Assembly (NCBI RefSeq): GCF_003355475.1
Contig: NZ_CP031356.1
Location: 2,046,001 to 2,110,000, forward strand
From: Brachybacterium saurashtrense
GTDB taxonomy: Bacteria > Actinomycetota > Actinomycetes > Actinomycetales > Dermabacteraceae
Length of the DNA stretch: 64,000 nucleotides
Direction: 5' to 3'
Shown here: piece after piece, positions 53,603 through 62,531 of the stretch
Layout of the letters: the number at the start of each line of letters is the position of its first letter
How positions within the stretch are numbered: the first letter of the stretch is position 1
The notes under the pieces: generated by a model
What the model was told of the DNA's origin: nothing
What the model saw: the letters and a program-made list of their open reading frames with translations, nothing else
The model's database searches: none
Made by a program: the position numbers and the translations under genes

Positions 53603-54982
53603 ATGCGCGCCACCGCCCCGGGCGCCGACGGCGCGGCACGGCCCGGGCGCGACGCCGACGGGCCCGCCGCCGACGGCTCCGCCCACGACGGCCCTCTCCC
53701 CTGGCTGGTCCCGCCGCCGTACGACGCCTCCGCGGCCTCGCTCGCCGCGCACTCGGAGGCGATCGGGCAGGTGATGGTGGGCAAGGCGCGGCTGTGGCTG
53801 GGCCCCTTCCCCGCCCCCGCGACGCTGCCCGCGGGATTCGAGGAGACCGCGCTGGTGGTCCCCACCTCCGGCTCCACGGGGAGGGCGAAGGCGGTCGCGC
53901 TGAGCCTCGCCGCGCTGCGCGCCTCCCAGGACGCGACCGCGCAGCTCTTCGCCGCCGACGGCACCGCCGCCGGCTCCCGCGGGCACGGGTTCTGGCTGCC
54001 GCTGCTGCCGCCCACGCACATCGCCGGGGTGCAGGTCCTCGCCCGCGCCCACCGCACCGGCCAGGTGCTGGGCCTGCCGGGGCCCGCGCTGCCGGATCCG
54101 CTGCCGGACCTGCGCGGCCACTTCGACGCCGCCGCCTTCGTGGAGCTCGCCGGCCCCGCCCTCGAACAGGCCGAGCGGGCGGGCCTGCCGGCGCTGACCT
54201 CCCTCGTCCCCACCCAGCTCACCCGCCTCGTCACCGGTGCGACCGGGGACGACGCCCGCGCCCGCGGCCTGCTGAAGCGCTTCGCGGCCGTGCTGGTGGG
54301 CGGCGCGGCGACGAGCCCGGACGTGCTCGCCCGCGCCCGCGGCCAGCGGATCGCGGTGCGCACCACCTACGGCTCCTCGGAGACCGCGGGCGGCTGCGTG
54401 TACGACCGCCTCCCGCTGCCGGGCGTGCGCCTGTCGGTGCTCGACCCCGACGAGGCCGGGGCGGGCCGGCTGCGGATCGCCTCCCCCACCCTCGCGCTCG
54501 GCTACCTCACTGAGGGCGGTGCCACCGACGGCGGCGTGTTCGCCGAGACGGGACCCGAGGGCACGGACCGCGACGGAGCGGACCGGGCCTTCCTCACCTC
54601 GGACCTCGCCGAGCTGGGAGAGGGCGGGGAGCTCACCGTGCTGGGCCGCGCCGACGACGTGATCATCACCGGCGGCCGCAAGGTGCTCCCCCAGGACGTG
54701 GAGCGCGCCATCGACCGCTCCCTCATGCTGCGCGGCCTGGTGCGCGGCGCGGTCGTGGTGGGAGTGCCGGATCCGGAGTGGGGGCAGCGCGTCGAGGCAC
54801 TGGTGACCCTCGAGGGCGGGGCCGACCCCGCCGAGGCGACCGCGCTGGTGCGCTCCGCCCTGCGCACCTCCGAGGTGCCTGCGCACATGCTCCCCAAGCG
54901 GGTCCACGTCGTCGCGGAGCTGCCGCTGCTGGGCATCGGGAAGGTGGACCGCGCCGCCGCCCGCCGCCTCGCCGGCGCCTGA
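53603..54982 (+). CDS. menE: o-Succinylbenzoate-CoA ligase
   Basis: AMP-forming acyl-CoA ligase that activates OSB; 459 residues. P-loop ALVVPTSGSTGRAKAVALSL, TTYGSSETAGGCVYD (A5 motif), SDLAELGEGGELTVLGRADD (A7/A8) and VIITGGRKVLPQDVE, with the catalytic Lys in LLGIGKVDRAAARRL near the end. Shorter N-terminal region than general acyl-CoA ligases, as usual for MenE. Translationally close to menB. Confidence 0.92.
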   Translation: MRATAPGADGAARPGRDADGPAADGSAHDGPLPWLVPPPYDASAASLAAHSEAIGQVMVGKARLWLGPFPAPATLPAGFEETALVVPTSGSTGRAKAVALSLAALRASQDATAQLFAADGTAAGSRGHGFWLPLLPPTHIAGVQVLARAHRTGQVLGLPGPALPDPLPDLRGHFDAAAFVELAGPALEQAERAGLPALTSLVPTQLTRLVTGATGDDARARGLLKRFAAVLVGGAATSPDVLARARGQRIAVRTTYGSSETAGGCVYDRLPLPGVRLSVLDPDEAGAGRLRIASPTLALGYLTEGGATDGGVFAETGPEGTDRDGADRAFLTSDLAELGEGGELTVLGRADDVIITGGRKVLPQDVERAIDRSLMLRGLVRGAVVVGVPDPEWGQRVEALVTLEGGADPAEATALVRSALRTSEVPAHMLPKRVHVVAELPLLGIGKVDRAAARRLAGA

Positions 54983-55152
54983 GCGGCCGCCCCGCGCCCG
55001 GCGCCGCAGGGCCGCGGGACGTCGCGACACGGCGGCGCCGCACCCGACCCGGCCTGTCACGGCTCACAGGTCCGGGAGCGTTCCGGGACCGCGGTGCGGC
55101 GTAAGCTCGTCGGGGCCGTCGACCGCCGGCCCGTGAACGCGTGAGGAGCACG

Positions 55153-56049
55153 ATGGCCAGCCTGTCGCAGTGGGTGCAGGGCGCCCGCCCCAAGACCCTC
55201 CCGGCGGCGCTCGCCCCGGTCGCCGCCGGCACCGGCGCCGCGGTGTGGCAGCTCGAGGGGACGACCGACGGCGCGGACTGGACGGTGGTGGTCCCCCGCG
55301 CGCTGCTCGCCCTCGCGGTCTCCTTCGCGCTGCAGATCGGCGTGAACTACGCCAACGACTACTCCGACGGGATCCGCGGCACCGACGACGACCGGGTGGG
55401 CCCCTTCCGCCTCACCGGCTCCGGCGCCGCCCGGCCCGCCACGGTCAAGCGCGCCGCCGTGGGGTCCCTCGCGCTCGGCGGCCTGTGCGGGCTGGTGCTG
55501 ATCGCCGTGGCCCAGATCTGGTGGACGCTCGTGGTGGGCGCCGCCGCGATCGCCGCGGCCTGGTTCTACACCGGCGGGAAGAAGCCCTACGGCTATCTGG
55601 GGCTGGGCGAGCTGTTCGTGTTCGTGTTCTTCGGCCTGGTGGCGGTCAACGGCACCGCCTACGCGATCACCGGCACCGCGAGCTGGGTGGCGGTGCTGGC
55701 CTCGGTGGCGATCGGGCTGCTCGCGGTCGCGCTGATGCTCACCAACAACCTGCGTGACATCCCCACCGACGCCCTGGCCGGCAAGCGCACCCTCGCGGTG
55801 CGGCTGGGCGAGCGCGGCACGCGCGCGCTCTACACGGCGTGCGTGCTGGCGCCCTTCGTGCTGCTGGTGCCGGTGATGATCGTGCACTGGCCCGCGGCGC
55901 TGGTGCTGCTGGCGCTGCCGCTGGCGCTCGGCCCGGTGCGGGCGGTCCGCGGCGGTGCCGCGGGGCGGGACCTGATCCCGGTGCTCGGCGCGACCGGCCG
56001 GCTCGAGCTTGTGCTCTCCCTGCTGCTGCTCAGCGGTCTTCTTCTCTGA
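55153..56049 (+). CDS. menA: 1,4-Dihydroxy-2-naphthoate polyprenyltransferase
   Basis: Membrane UbiA-family enzyme that attaches the isoprenoid chain, giving demethylmenaquinone; 298 residues with about eight or nine helices. WVQGARPKTLPAALAPV at the start, the first Asp-rich motif NYANDYSDGIRGTDDDR, and the second NNLRDIPTDALAGKRTLAV. GAGGAG lies before the ATG. It follows menE after 170 bases; a TAAGCT near 55103 could be a separate -10. Its last 20 bases overlap the convergent DUF4229 gene. Confidence 0.93.
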   Translation: MASLSQWVQGARPKTLPAALAPVAAGTGAAVWQLEGTTDGADWTVVVPRALLALAVSFALQIGVNYANDYSDGIRGTDDDRVGPFRLTGSGAARPATVKRAAVGSLALGGLCGLVLIAVAQIWWTLVVGAAAIAAAWFYTGGKKPYGYLGLGELFVFVFFGLVAVNGTAYAITGTASWVAVLASVAIGLLAVALMLTNNLRDIPTDALAGKRTLAVRLGERGTRALYTACVLAPFVLLVPVMIVHWPAALVLLALPLALGPVRAVRGGAAGRDLIPVLGATGRLELVLSLLLLSGLLL

Positions 56050-56329
56050 TCTCTCCGTCGCGCTCGGCGTCGTCGAGCACGGAGTCCTCGTACTCGGCGT
56101 CCTGGTCCACCTCGGGTCCGCGGCGCGCGGCGCGGCGCTCGTCGGCCGCCTTCCAGCGCAGCGCGGCGGCGTTGCGCAGCCGGTCCAGGAACAGGATCGA
56201 CAGCAGCATCGCGATCAGCGCGGCGAGCACCCCGGCGAGCATGATCCCCACGCCGGCGAGGGCGAGCACCCACCACAGCAGGAGCCACAGGCCCAGGCGG
56301 ATCACGGCGTAGACGAGGAAGTGGCGCAT
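56030..56329 (-). CDS. DUF4229 small membrane protein
   Basis: 99 residues: two membrane helices (FLVYAVIRLGLWLLLWWVLAL and the ALIAMLLSILFL region, each given in part) followed by a charged cytosolic tail rich in Arg, Asp and Glu. Matches, from memory, DUF4229 proteins that accompany menaquinone genes in actinobacteria. TACGCT (56336-56341) ends 6 bases before the ATG, a leaderless layout. Function unknown. It overlaps the 3' end of menA by 20 bases. Confidence 0.78.
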   Translation of the reverse strand: MRHFLVYAVIRLGLWLLLWWVLALAGVGIMLAGVLAALIAMLLSILFLDRLRNAAALRWKAADERRAARRGPEVDQDAEYEDSVLDDAERDGEIREEDR

Positions 56330-56413
56330 GGACCCAGCGTATTCCCCCTGCCCGGGACCTCCCTCCATGCGGACGTCCACCGGACGATCAGGCCCCGCAC
56401 CTAGACTTCTGTC

Positions 56414-56737
56414 ATGCTTCGCGGTCTGCTCGCTGTCCTCTCCATCGCCCTGACCGTCTACGCGCTGGCCGACTGCGTGCAGACGGAGGACGACAAGGTC
56501 AAGGGCCTGCCCAAATGGGCCTGGATCGTGCTGATCGTGCTGATCCCCTGGGTGGGCCCCATCACGTGGCTGTTCGTGGGCAAGGAGCGCAGCCCGGGCG
56601 GCGGCGGTCCCGGCCCGCGCCGGGGACCTGTCGCGCCCGACGAGGACCCCGACTTCCTGCGCCGGCTCGACGAGGACATCCGCCGCGAGCGCCGCGAGAA
56701 GCGGCAGCGGGACCAGGGCGACGACTCCGAGGCCTGA
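56414..56737 (+). CDS. PLDc_N-domain membrane protein
   Basis: 107 residues. Two hydrophobic helices (LLAVLSIALTVYALADC and WIVLIVLIPWVGPITWLFVG) form the PLD-nuclease N-terminal (PLDc_N) membrane motif with conserved DC, PKWAW and GPI. A Gly/Pro-rich and then highly charged tail follows. There is no phospholipase domain. TAGACT (56402-56407) ends 6 bases before the ATG. Divergent from the DUF4229 gene; the two commonly neighbour men and ccs genes. Function unknown. Confidence 0.78.
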   Translation: MLRGLLAVLSIALTVYALADCVQTEDDKVKGLPKWAWIVLIVLIPWVGPITWLFVGKERSPGGGGPGPRRGPVAPDEDPDFLRRLDEDIRRERREKRQRDQGDDSEA

Positions 56738-56766
56738 GACGCCTCGTTAGCCCGCAGGGAACTCGG

Positions 56767-56834
56767 CCCCGCGGTGAGCAGGGGCCCGCGGCATGCAGGG
56801 CCCCGCGGTGAGCAGGGCCCCGCGGCATGCAGGG
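56767..56834. repeat. 34-bp direct repeats before the ccsB 3' end
   Basis: CCCCGCGGTGAGCAGG...GCGGCATGCAGG occurs twice, starting at 56767 and 56801, with one base shift inside the unit. The block lies between the convergent PLDc_N gene and ccsB and contains self-complementary GC-rich parts, so it may also work as a terminator. Confidence 0.8.
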
Positions 56835-56888
56835 CACCGGCCGCTCAGATGCCGCGGGGGCATGGTGCGCGCCGCCCGCGCGGGCCGC

Positions 56889-57956
56889 TCAGAGCCCCGA
56901 GTACGAGTGCAGGCCGTTGATCACCGTGTTGACGATGGTGTAGTTGAACACCACCGCGACGAATCCGGCCAGGGCCAGGCCGGCCGCGCGGGAGCCGCGG
57001 AACCCGCCGGTCGCGCGCGCGTGGAGGTACGCGGCGTAGATCACCCAGATGATGAAGGTCCACACCTCCTTGGGATCCCAGCCCCAGAAGCGGCCCCACG
57101 CCTCGCGCGCCCAGATCGCGCCGAAGATGAGCGTGAAGGTCCAGCACACGAAGGCGACCGAGTGGATGCGGAAGCTCAGCGCCTCCAGCACCGTGGAGGA
57201 GGGCAGCCGGTCCAGCACGTGCCCGGCGCGGCCCCAGTGCTCGGGATGCTCCTCGCCCGCCGCGACCCGGGCCACCAGCGCCTGCTCGTGCCGAGCCTGC
57301 AGCAGCTGCAGACCGGCCACCACGGCACCCAGGATCGACAGGGCGGTGGCGATCACGGCCACGCCGATGTGGATGTAGATCCAGTGGGAGTTCTGGAGGC
57401 TGGGGGTGAGCTCCGCGGCCGGGACGATCCAGAAGGTCTGCGCCAGCAGCAGCACCAGCAGCACCGGGCCCACCACGAAGGTGCCCAGCGCGCGCAGCTC
57501 CACGCGCCGGATGCTGAACACCAGGAACGCGAGCATCACCACGGCGGTGCTGGTGGTGGCGAACTCGTACATGTTCGCCCACGGCACCCGCTGGGTGGCC
57601 AGGGCCCGCGTGGTCACCCCGAGCACGTGCAGCACGGTCGCCGCACCCGCGAGCAGGAAGGCGAACCGCTGCGCGGACATCGCCCCGGTGCGCGATCCGT
57701 CCGGGATCGGCCCGGGGGCCGGGGCCTCCCCGGTGACCGCGCCTCCGGAGGCTCCTCCCGGGCCGGCATCGGCCCCCACGGCGGCGGCCTGCAGCGCCGG
57801 GGCATCCTTCCGGTCGAGAGCGCCCAGGCGCGCATCGCTGCGCCGCTGCGTGGTGGAGGCCAGATCGGCGCCGAAGCCGATCAGGGCGAGCACGTAGAGG
57901 ACGATCGTCACCACGAGGGCGAGGTTCGAGATCTCCGCCAGCTGCTCATTGATCAC
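56889..57956 (-). CDS. ccsB: Cytochrome c biogenesis protein CcsB (CcsA/ResC type)
   Basis: Membrane heme-handling subunit of the System II cytochrome c synthase; 355 residues, about eight spans. The tryptophan-rich heme motif reads WGRFWGWDPKEVWTFIIW; conserved histidines are seen in SHWIYIHIGVA, FRIHSVAF and the final NGLHSYSGL. An Ala/Pro-rich loop lies near residues 50-90. The ATG overlaps the resB stop (ATGA). Last gene of the ccs operon. Confidence 0.92.
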   Translation of the reverse strand: MINEQLAEISNLALVVTIVLYVLALIGFGADLASTTQRRSDARLGALDRKDAPALQAAAVGADAGPGGASGGAVTGEAPAPGPIPDGSRTGAMSAQRFAFLLAGAATVLHVLGVTTRALATQRVPWANMYEFATTSTAVVMLAFLVFSIRRVELRALGTFVVGPVLLVLLLAQTFWIVPAAELTPSLQNSHWIYIHIGVAVIATALSILGAVVAGLQLLQARHEQALVARVAAGEEHPEHWGRAGHVLDRLPSSTVLEALSFRIHSVAFVCWTFTLIFGAIWAREAWGRFWGWDPKEVWTFIIWVIYAAYLHARATGGFRGSRAAGLALAGFVAVVFNYTIVNTVINGLHSYSGL

Positions 57957-59767
57957 TGTGCACTTCCTTCTGAGGAGTCGTCCGCGGCCCGTGCGGGTCG
58001 CCGGGGATCGAGGTCATGGGGCGTGCCGCCGGTCCCATCCTGCGCCGTCGCGAGCGAGGAGGCCAGGGCCTTGACGTCGTCCTCGAGCGCGGGGTCGTCG
58101 CTGCGGGCCAGACCCGCCACCTCGAGCTCGGCGCCGTGCGGCGTCTCCCGCACCCGCACCCACACGCGCCGGCGGGGCACGAACAGGGAGAGGATCAGCC
58201 CGGCCACGGCGGTCAGGGCGAACACCAGGATCCAGCGCTCGAAGGGATTGTGCGCGATGTCGAAGGCGGCGTAGCGGCGCAGTCCGTCGAAGCTGACGGT
58301 GGTGCCGTCGGGCAGCTCGTACTCCTGGCCCGAGTAGAGCCGGATCAGCACCGGGCTGCCGTCCTCCTCGGCGACCGGGGTGAGGGTGGTGAGATCCACC
58401 TCGTAGGCGTTCTGGGGGATGCCGGTGTCCAGGCCCAGGTCCCCCTGGTGCACGGTGAGGGCGAGCTGCGGGTCCAGGGCGTCCGGGTAGAGCGACCGGG
58501 GGCCCTGGTCGTCGATGGTGCCGGTGGGCAGGAAGTAGCCCACCACGGCCGTCTGCTCGGGGCGCGCGTCCGGTGCCTTGATCACCAGCTGCGAGGTGTA
58601 GCCGAGATCGCCCAGCGGCACCGTGATCACCGGACCCTCGGCCACCACGCTCCCCTCCGGATCGGTGACCGTCACCTCGGGGGCGTAGCCGTTGCCGAGC
58701 AGGTACATCGAGGCGCCGTCCACGTGCAGCGGCTTGTTCACCTGGACCGTCTGCGCCACCTGCTCCTCGCCGGGGGTGGTGACCTGGACGTCCGCCTCGA
58801 AGGAGCGCGGCTCGCCCACGGTGCCGGCCTCGCCGGGCTGCACGTAGGTGGCGCGGAAGTCCTCGAGGGTGAAGCGGAAGTCCGGCATGTCGCTCTCGTC
58901 GAACCAGGCCCCGGACTCGAAGGAGTCGTACTGGGTGAGCGAGTTCGAGAAGCCGTCCCCTTCGATCACCGTGATCTGGCCGCGGTAGGTGGTGAGCTGA
59001 CCGCCCGCGATGCAGACCAGCACGCCCACCAGCGCGACGTGGAACAGCAGGTTGCCGCTCTCGCGCAGCAGGCCCCGCTCGGCGCTCACGGAACGGGAGC
59101 GCTTCTCCTCCCGCACCTCGGTGCGGTACCGGGAGCGGCGCAGCGCGGTGCGGGCGCTCTCGAGCAGAGCCTCAGCGTTTGCGCCCGGCACCTCCAGGCG
59201 GGTGTGGCCGGTGAAGCGGGTGAGCCGGGCGGGGGTGCGCGGCGGGCGGGCCCGCAGCTGCTTCAGGTGCACGCCCACGCGCGGGACGATGCAGCCGATC
59301 AGGGAGATGAACAGCAGCAGGTAGATCGCGGAGAACCACGGCGAGGAGAACACCTCGAAGGCGCCGAGCGCATCGAGGACCTCGCCCCAGCGGCCGTTCT
59401 CCTCGAGGAACTGCTCGGTGAGCGCCGGGTTCACGCTGCGCTGCGGGTACAGCGATCCGGGCACCGCCGCGATCGCCAGCAGCATCAGCAGGATCAGCGC
59501 CGTCTGCATGCTGGTGAGCTGGCGCCACAGGAACAGCAGCGTGCCGCGCAGGCCGAGCGAGGGCGCGACCGGACGCGCCCCGTCCACCTCCGGCTTGCTG
59601 CTCCATCGGCCGCTCTCGCCCGTCGGGCGCGCCGGCGCTCCGCCCGCGCTCCCGGGCGCCGCGCCGTCGGGCGCCGGGCCCTCGGCCCCCGAGCCCGCGT
59701 TCGTGCTCACGCCCGCGCTCGTGCCCGTGGCGTCCTGCGACGTCGGGCCGTTCGTCTCCTGCGTCAT
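57953..59767 (-). CDS. resB: Cytochrome c biogenesis protein ResB
   Basis: Partner of CcsB in System II cytochrome c assembly; 604 residues. A disordered ~75-residue N-terminal tail is followed by FLWRQLTSMQTALILLMLLA (first span), SSPWFSAIYLLLFISLIGC, a large extracytoplasmic domain after LLFHVALVGVLVCIAGG, and the last span WILVFALTAVAGLILSLFVP with a preceding FDIAHNPFER His. The C-terminal tail is acidic. Its ATG shares a base with the ccdA stop (TGATG). Confidence 0.92.
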   Translation of the reverse strand: MTQETNGPTSQDATGTSAGVSTNAGSGAEGPAPDGAAPGSAGGAPARPTGESGRWSSKPEVDGARPVAPSLGLRGTLLFLWRQLTSMQTALILLMLLAIAAVPGSLYPQRSVNPALTEQFLEENGRWGEVLDALGAFEVFSSPWFSAIYLLLFISLIGCIVPRVGVHLKQLRARPPRTPARLTRFTGHTRLEVPGANAEALLESARTALRRSRYRTEVREEKRSRSVSAERGLLRESGNLLFHVALVGVLVCIAGGQLTTYRGQITVIEGDGFSNSLTQYDSFESGAWFDESDMPDFRFTLEDFRATYVQPGEAGTVGEPRSFEADVQVTTPGEEQVAQTVQVNKPLHVDGASMYLLGNGYAPEVTVTDPEGSVVAEGPVITVPLGDLGYTSQLVIKAPDARPEQTAVVGYFLPTGTIDDQGPRSLYPDALDPQLALTVHQGDLGLDTGIPQNAYEVDLTTLTPVAEEDGSPVLIRLYSGQEYELPDGTTVSFDGLRRYAAFDIAHNPFERWILVFALTAVAGLILSLFVPRRRVWVRVRETPHGAELEVAGLARSDDPALEDDVKALASSLATAQDGTGGTPHDLDPRRPARAADDSSEGSAQ

Positions 59768-60555
59768 CACACCACCGGCTCGAAGGTCGAGATCATGCCC
59801 TGCAGGCGGCTCATCCAGTCCGCCCACACGCCAGTCATCAGCAGCACGCCGATCGCGATCAGCAGCGCCCCGGAGAGCAGGCCGATGGTGCGGCGGTGCG
59901 CGGCGAGCTTCCTGCTCACGCCCAGCGCGCGGTCGAACAGCAGCGCGAACAGCACGAAGGGGATGCCCAGGCCCAGCGAGTAGGCGAGGGAGAGCAGGGC
60001 GCCGCGCAGCACCGCCCCGTCGCCGCCGTCCAGGGACAGCGCGACGATCGCCGCATACGTGGGGCCGATGCACGGGGTCCAGCTGAGACCGAAGATCAGC
60101 CCCATCACCGGGGCGCCCAGCAGTCCGGCGTCCGGCCGCTTCGTGGAGACGCGGCGGGTGCCGGACAGTCCGGGGATCACCCCCATGAACACCAGGCCCA
60201 TGAGGATCACGATCGCTCCGGCCACCCGGTCGATCCACAGCGCGTACTCCTGCAGCAGATAACCCAGCGCCCCCGCGAAACCGCCCAGGATCAGGAACAC
60301 CACGGTGAACCCGGCCACGAACAGAGCGCTGCCGGCGAGCATGCGCCCGGTGGCGGGGCGGGTGCGGGCAGAAGCCCCGGAGGTGCCCTGCCCGGCGAGA
60401 CCGGAGACGTAGCCCAGGTAGCCGGGCACCACGGGCAGCACGCACGGCGAGAGGAACGCGACCAGGCCCGCCGCGGCGGCGACCGCGAGGGCGGGCAGGA
60501 TCGCCCCGGAGAGCGCCGTGGCCTGGAAGGCACTCCCGATCTCGGCGAGGGTCAT
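59767..60555 (-). CDS. ccdA: Cytochrome c biogenesis protein CcdA
   Basis: Six-helix membrane thiol-electron carrier of the DsbD/CcdA family; 262 residues. The two redox cysteines lie in FLSPCVLPVVPGYLGYVSGL and LSWTPCIGPTYAAI. It moves reducing power from the cytosol to extracytoplasmic thioredoxins such as the TlpA-like protein upstream, with whose gene it overlaps by 4 bases (ATGA). Confidence 0.94.
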   Translation of the reverse strand: MTLAEIGSAFQATALSGAILPALAVAAAAGLVAFLSPCVLPVVPGYLGYVSGLAGQGTSGASARTRPATGRMLAGSALFVAGFTVVFLILGGFAGALGYLLQEYALWIDRVAGAIVILMGLVFMGVIPGLSGTRRVSTKRPDAGLLGAPVMGLIFGLSWTPCIGPTYAAIVALSLDGGDGAVLRGALLSLAYSLGLGIPFVLFALLFDRALGVSRKLAAHRRTIGLLSGALLIAIGVLLMTGVWADWMSRLQGMISTFEPVV

Positions 60556-61142
60556 TCCTCGATCACCGCATCGATCATCGCGCGCAGCACGGAGGGGTCC
60601 GCCGCGCCGGAGATGCGGGCGGCGACCCGGCCCTCGCGGTCCAGCACCAGGGTGGAGGGCACGGCGTTGGGGGCCACCTGGCCGCGCAGCGCGTACATGA
60701 TCTCCGCGTCCGCATCGGGCATGGACGGGTAGGTGATGCCGTAGGTCTCCTCGAAGGCGCGGGCAGGGCCCTCGGCGTCGCGCACGTTGACACCCACGAA
60801 CTGCACGCCCTGGTCCTGGTAGTCCTCGTGGATGGCCTGGAGGTCCGGGGCCTCCTTGCGGCAGGGCGGGCAGGAGGCGTACCAGACGTTCACCACCAGC
60901 ACGTCCCCGCGGTGGGAGGCGGAGGTGAACTCCTCGTCGTCGTAGGTGGTGCCCACGATCTCGAGCGGCTCGGCGCGGTCCGCGGCGGCGATCTCCACGG
61001 CCACGCCGGTGCCGGAGACGTAGCCGGCCTCGCCGGAGGAGTAGCGGTCGGAGGTGTCAGTCCCGCAGGCGGCCAGCAGGAGCGCGCCCGTGAGGGAGCC
61101 GGCGGCGCCCAGCAGGCGGCGCCGGGTGGGATGCGTGGTCAC
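60552..61142 (-). CDS. TlpA-type thiol-disulfide lipoprotein
   Basis: Thioredoxin-fold protein anchored outside the membrane; 196 residues. The N-terminus TRRRLLGAAGS then LLLAACGTD is a Tat-like lipoprotein signal with a lipobox Cys. The active site is VNVWYASCPPCRKEA (CPPC), followed by FVGVNVRDAEG and VPSTLVLDREGRVAARISGA with the cis-Pro. Likely reduces apocytochrome c thiols with electrons from CcdA. GTG start overlaps the phosphatase stop. Confidence 0.92.
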   Translation of the reverse strand: MTTHPTRRRLLGAAGSLTGALLLAACGTDTSDRYSSGEAGYVSGTGVAVEIAAADRAEPLEIVGTTYDDEEFTSASHRGDVLVVNVWYASCPPCRKEAPDLQAIHEDYQDQGVQFVGVNVRDAEGPARAFEETYGITYPSMPDADAEIMYALRGQVAPNAVPSTLVLDREGRVAARISGAADPSVLRAMIDAVIEE

Positions 61143-61786
61143 GTGAGCCGGCCTCCTGTGGCGTCGACGGCCCCGTCGTAGAGGGCGGCGGCGGGCTCGG
61201 CGTAGTCCACGCCCGCCAGGTGCGGGCCCACGAAGCGCAGGCTGGTCACCGAGCACAGCCCGCACTGGCGCCGACGGGGATCGTGCCAGAGCGGCTTGCC
61301 CTCCGCGCTGCGGCGGGTGACCCAGATCGGCAGCTGGTGCAGCACCAGCACCGCCTCCCGGCCCTCGGCCTGCTCGCGGGCGTCCTGCACGGCGGAGACC
61401 ACGCGGGCCACCTGCTCGCGATAGGGCTCGCCCCAGGAGGGGCGGAAGGGGTCGAGGAACCAGCGCCAGTTCCGCGGATCGGAGAGCCGGGCGTCGCCGT
61501 GGCCCATCCGCTGCCCCTCGAAGCGGTTCCCGGACTCGATCAGCCGCTGGTCGGCGGTGACCTCCAGGCCGTGCGGGGCCGCGATCGGGGCGGCGGTCTG
61601 CTGGGCGCGCAGCAGCGGGGAGGAGCGCACCAGGGCGACATCGGCGGCGGCGAGGTGATCGCCCACCAGCGCGGCCATCTGCTCGCCGCGCTCGGTGAGC
61701 CGGTACCCCGGCAGGCGCCCGTACAGGATGCGTTCGGGGTTGCGCACCTCGCCGTGGCGGACCAGGTGGACCGTGGTCGTGCTCAT
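61139..61786 (-). CDS. Histidine phosphatase family protein
   Basis: Phosphoglycerate-mutase-like phosphatase, 215 residues. The catalytic VHLVRHGEVRNPERILYG (RHG motif), a second Arg in LVRSSPLLRAQQTA, and a distal His in AVLVLHQLPIWV, where the usual GH before the core is replaced by LH. AGAGGATC precedes the ATG. First gene of the operon with tlpA, ccdA, resB and ccsB, all overlapping by 1-4 bases; the link to cytochrome c assembly is not obvious and the substrate is unknown. Confidence 0.85.
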   Translation of the reverse strand: MSTTTVHLVRHGEVRNPERILYGRLPGYRLTERGEQMAALVGDHLAAADVALVRSSPLLRAQQTAAPIAAPHGLEVTADQRLIESGNRFEGQRMGHGDARLSDPRNWRWFLDPFRPSWGEPYREQVARVVSAVQDAREQAEGREAVLVLHQLPIWVTRRSAEGKPLWHDPRRRQCGLCSVTSLRFVGPHLAGVDYAEPAAALYDGAVDATGGRLT

Positions 61787-61861
61787 GGGGCGGATCCTCT
61801 TTCGCTCTCGCGCTGCGGGCTGGGGCCCGAGCCGCCTCACGGTACCAACCGAACCTCCGCG

Positions 61862-62410
61862 TCAGCGGGGAGCGGCCTCACCACCGTGACCAGCAGGACA
61901 TCCGATCGCGATCGGGGCGTCCTCGTCGAGGGTGCGGCCCAGGATCCGGCCCAGCTCGAGCAGGTCGTCGTGCCCGATCACGTCCAGCAGGTGCGTGCGC
62001 ACGGAGCGCACGTGCACGGGGGCGGCGCGCTCGAGCATCTCCCGCCCCTCCCGGGTGAGCTGGGCCTGCCGGCCGCGCCCGTCGGCCGCACAGCGCACCC
62101 GCTCCACCAGTCCGCGCTTCTCCATGCGGCTCACGGTGTGGGTGAGGCGGGAGCGGGAATGGACCACCTTGTCCGCGAGCTCGGACATGCGCAGGAACTG
62201 GTCCTCCGCCTCGGAGAGCCGCACCAGGATCTCGTACTCGCCCAGGGTGAGCGCGATCTCCGGGTCCGACTGCAGCGCCTCACTGAAGCGGTCCGCCAGC
62301 AGCGTTGTCGCGTACAGGTAGGTGCGCCAGGCCTCCTGCTCGTCGCCGCTGAGCCAGAGCCCGTCCGCGGTGGAGGGCGCCCCCGCGCCGCCTGCCTTCA
62401 TGGTGTGCAT
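61862..62410 (-). CDS. MarR-family transcriptional regulator
   Basis: Winged-helix dimeric DNA-binding regulator, 182 residues. TLGEYEILVRLSEAEDQFLRM leads to the recognition region MSELADKVVHSRSRLTHTVS, then the wing RGLVERVRCAADGRGRQAQL and the dimer helix. The ATG at 62410 follows AGAGGA by 7 bases; ATG at 62401 is a shorter option. Divergent from yceI, which it probably controls together with itself via the AT-rich site between them. Confidence 0.9.
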   Translation of the reverse strand: MHTMKAGGAGAPSTADGLWLSGDEQEAWRTYLYATTLLADRFSEALQSDPEIALTLGEYEILVRLSEAEDQFLRMSELADKVVHSRSRLTHTVSRMEKRGLVERVRCAADGRGRQAQLTREGREMLERAAPVHVRSVRTHLLDVIGHDDLLELGRILGRTLDEDAPIAIGCPAGHGGEAAPR

Positions 62411-62441
62411 CACATCGTCCTCTTTTCGGTGGGGCGGATGC

Positions 62442-62475
62442 TTGCCATCATCCCCCAGTTTAGTTTAGATTTCAA
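62442..62475 (+). promoter_or_regulatory. yceI promoter and probable MarR operator
   Basis: TTGCCA (62442-62447), 18-base spacer, TAGATT (62466-62471). The -10 lies in a strikingly AT-rich block, AGTTTAGTTTAGATTTCAA (62457-62475), containing two TTTAG steps, in an otherwise very GC-rich genome. Position between divergent marR and yceI makes it the likely regulator-binding site. Confidence 0.55.
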
Positions 62476-62531
62476 GCAGAACCCGGGGCGGAGACGCCGC
62501 CCGGCACCCCGATCATCTCAAGGAGATCCCC

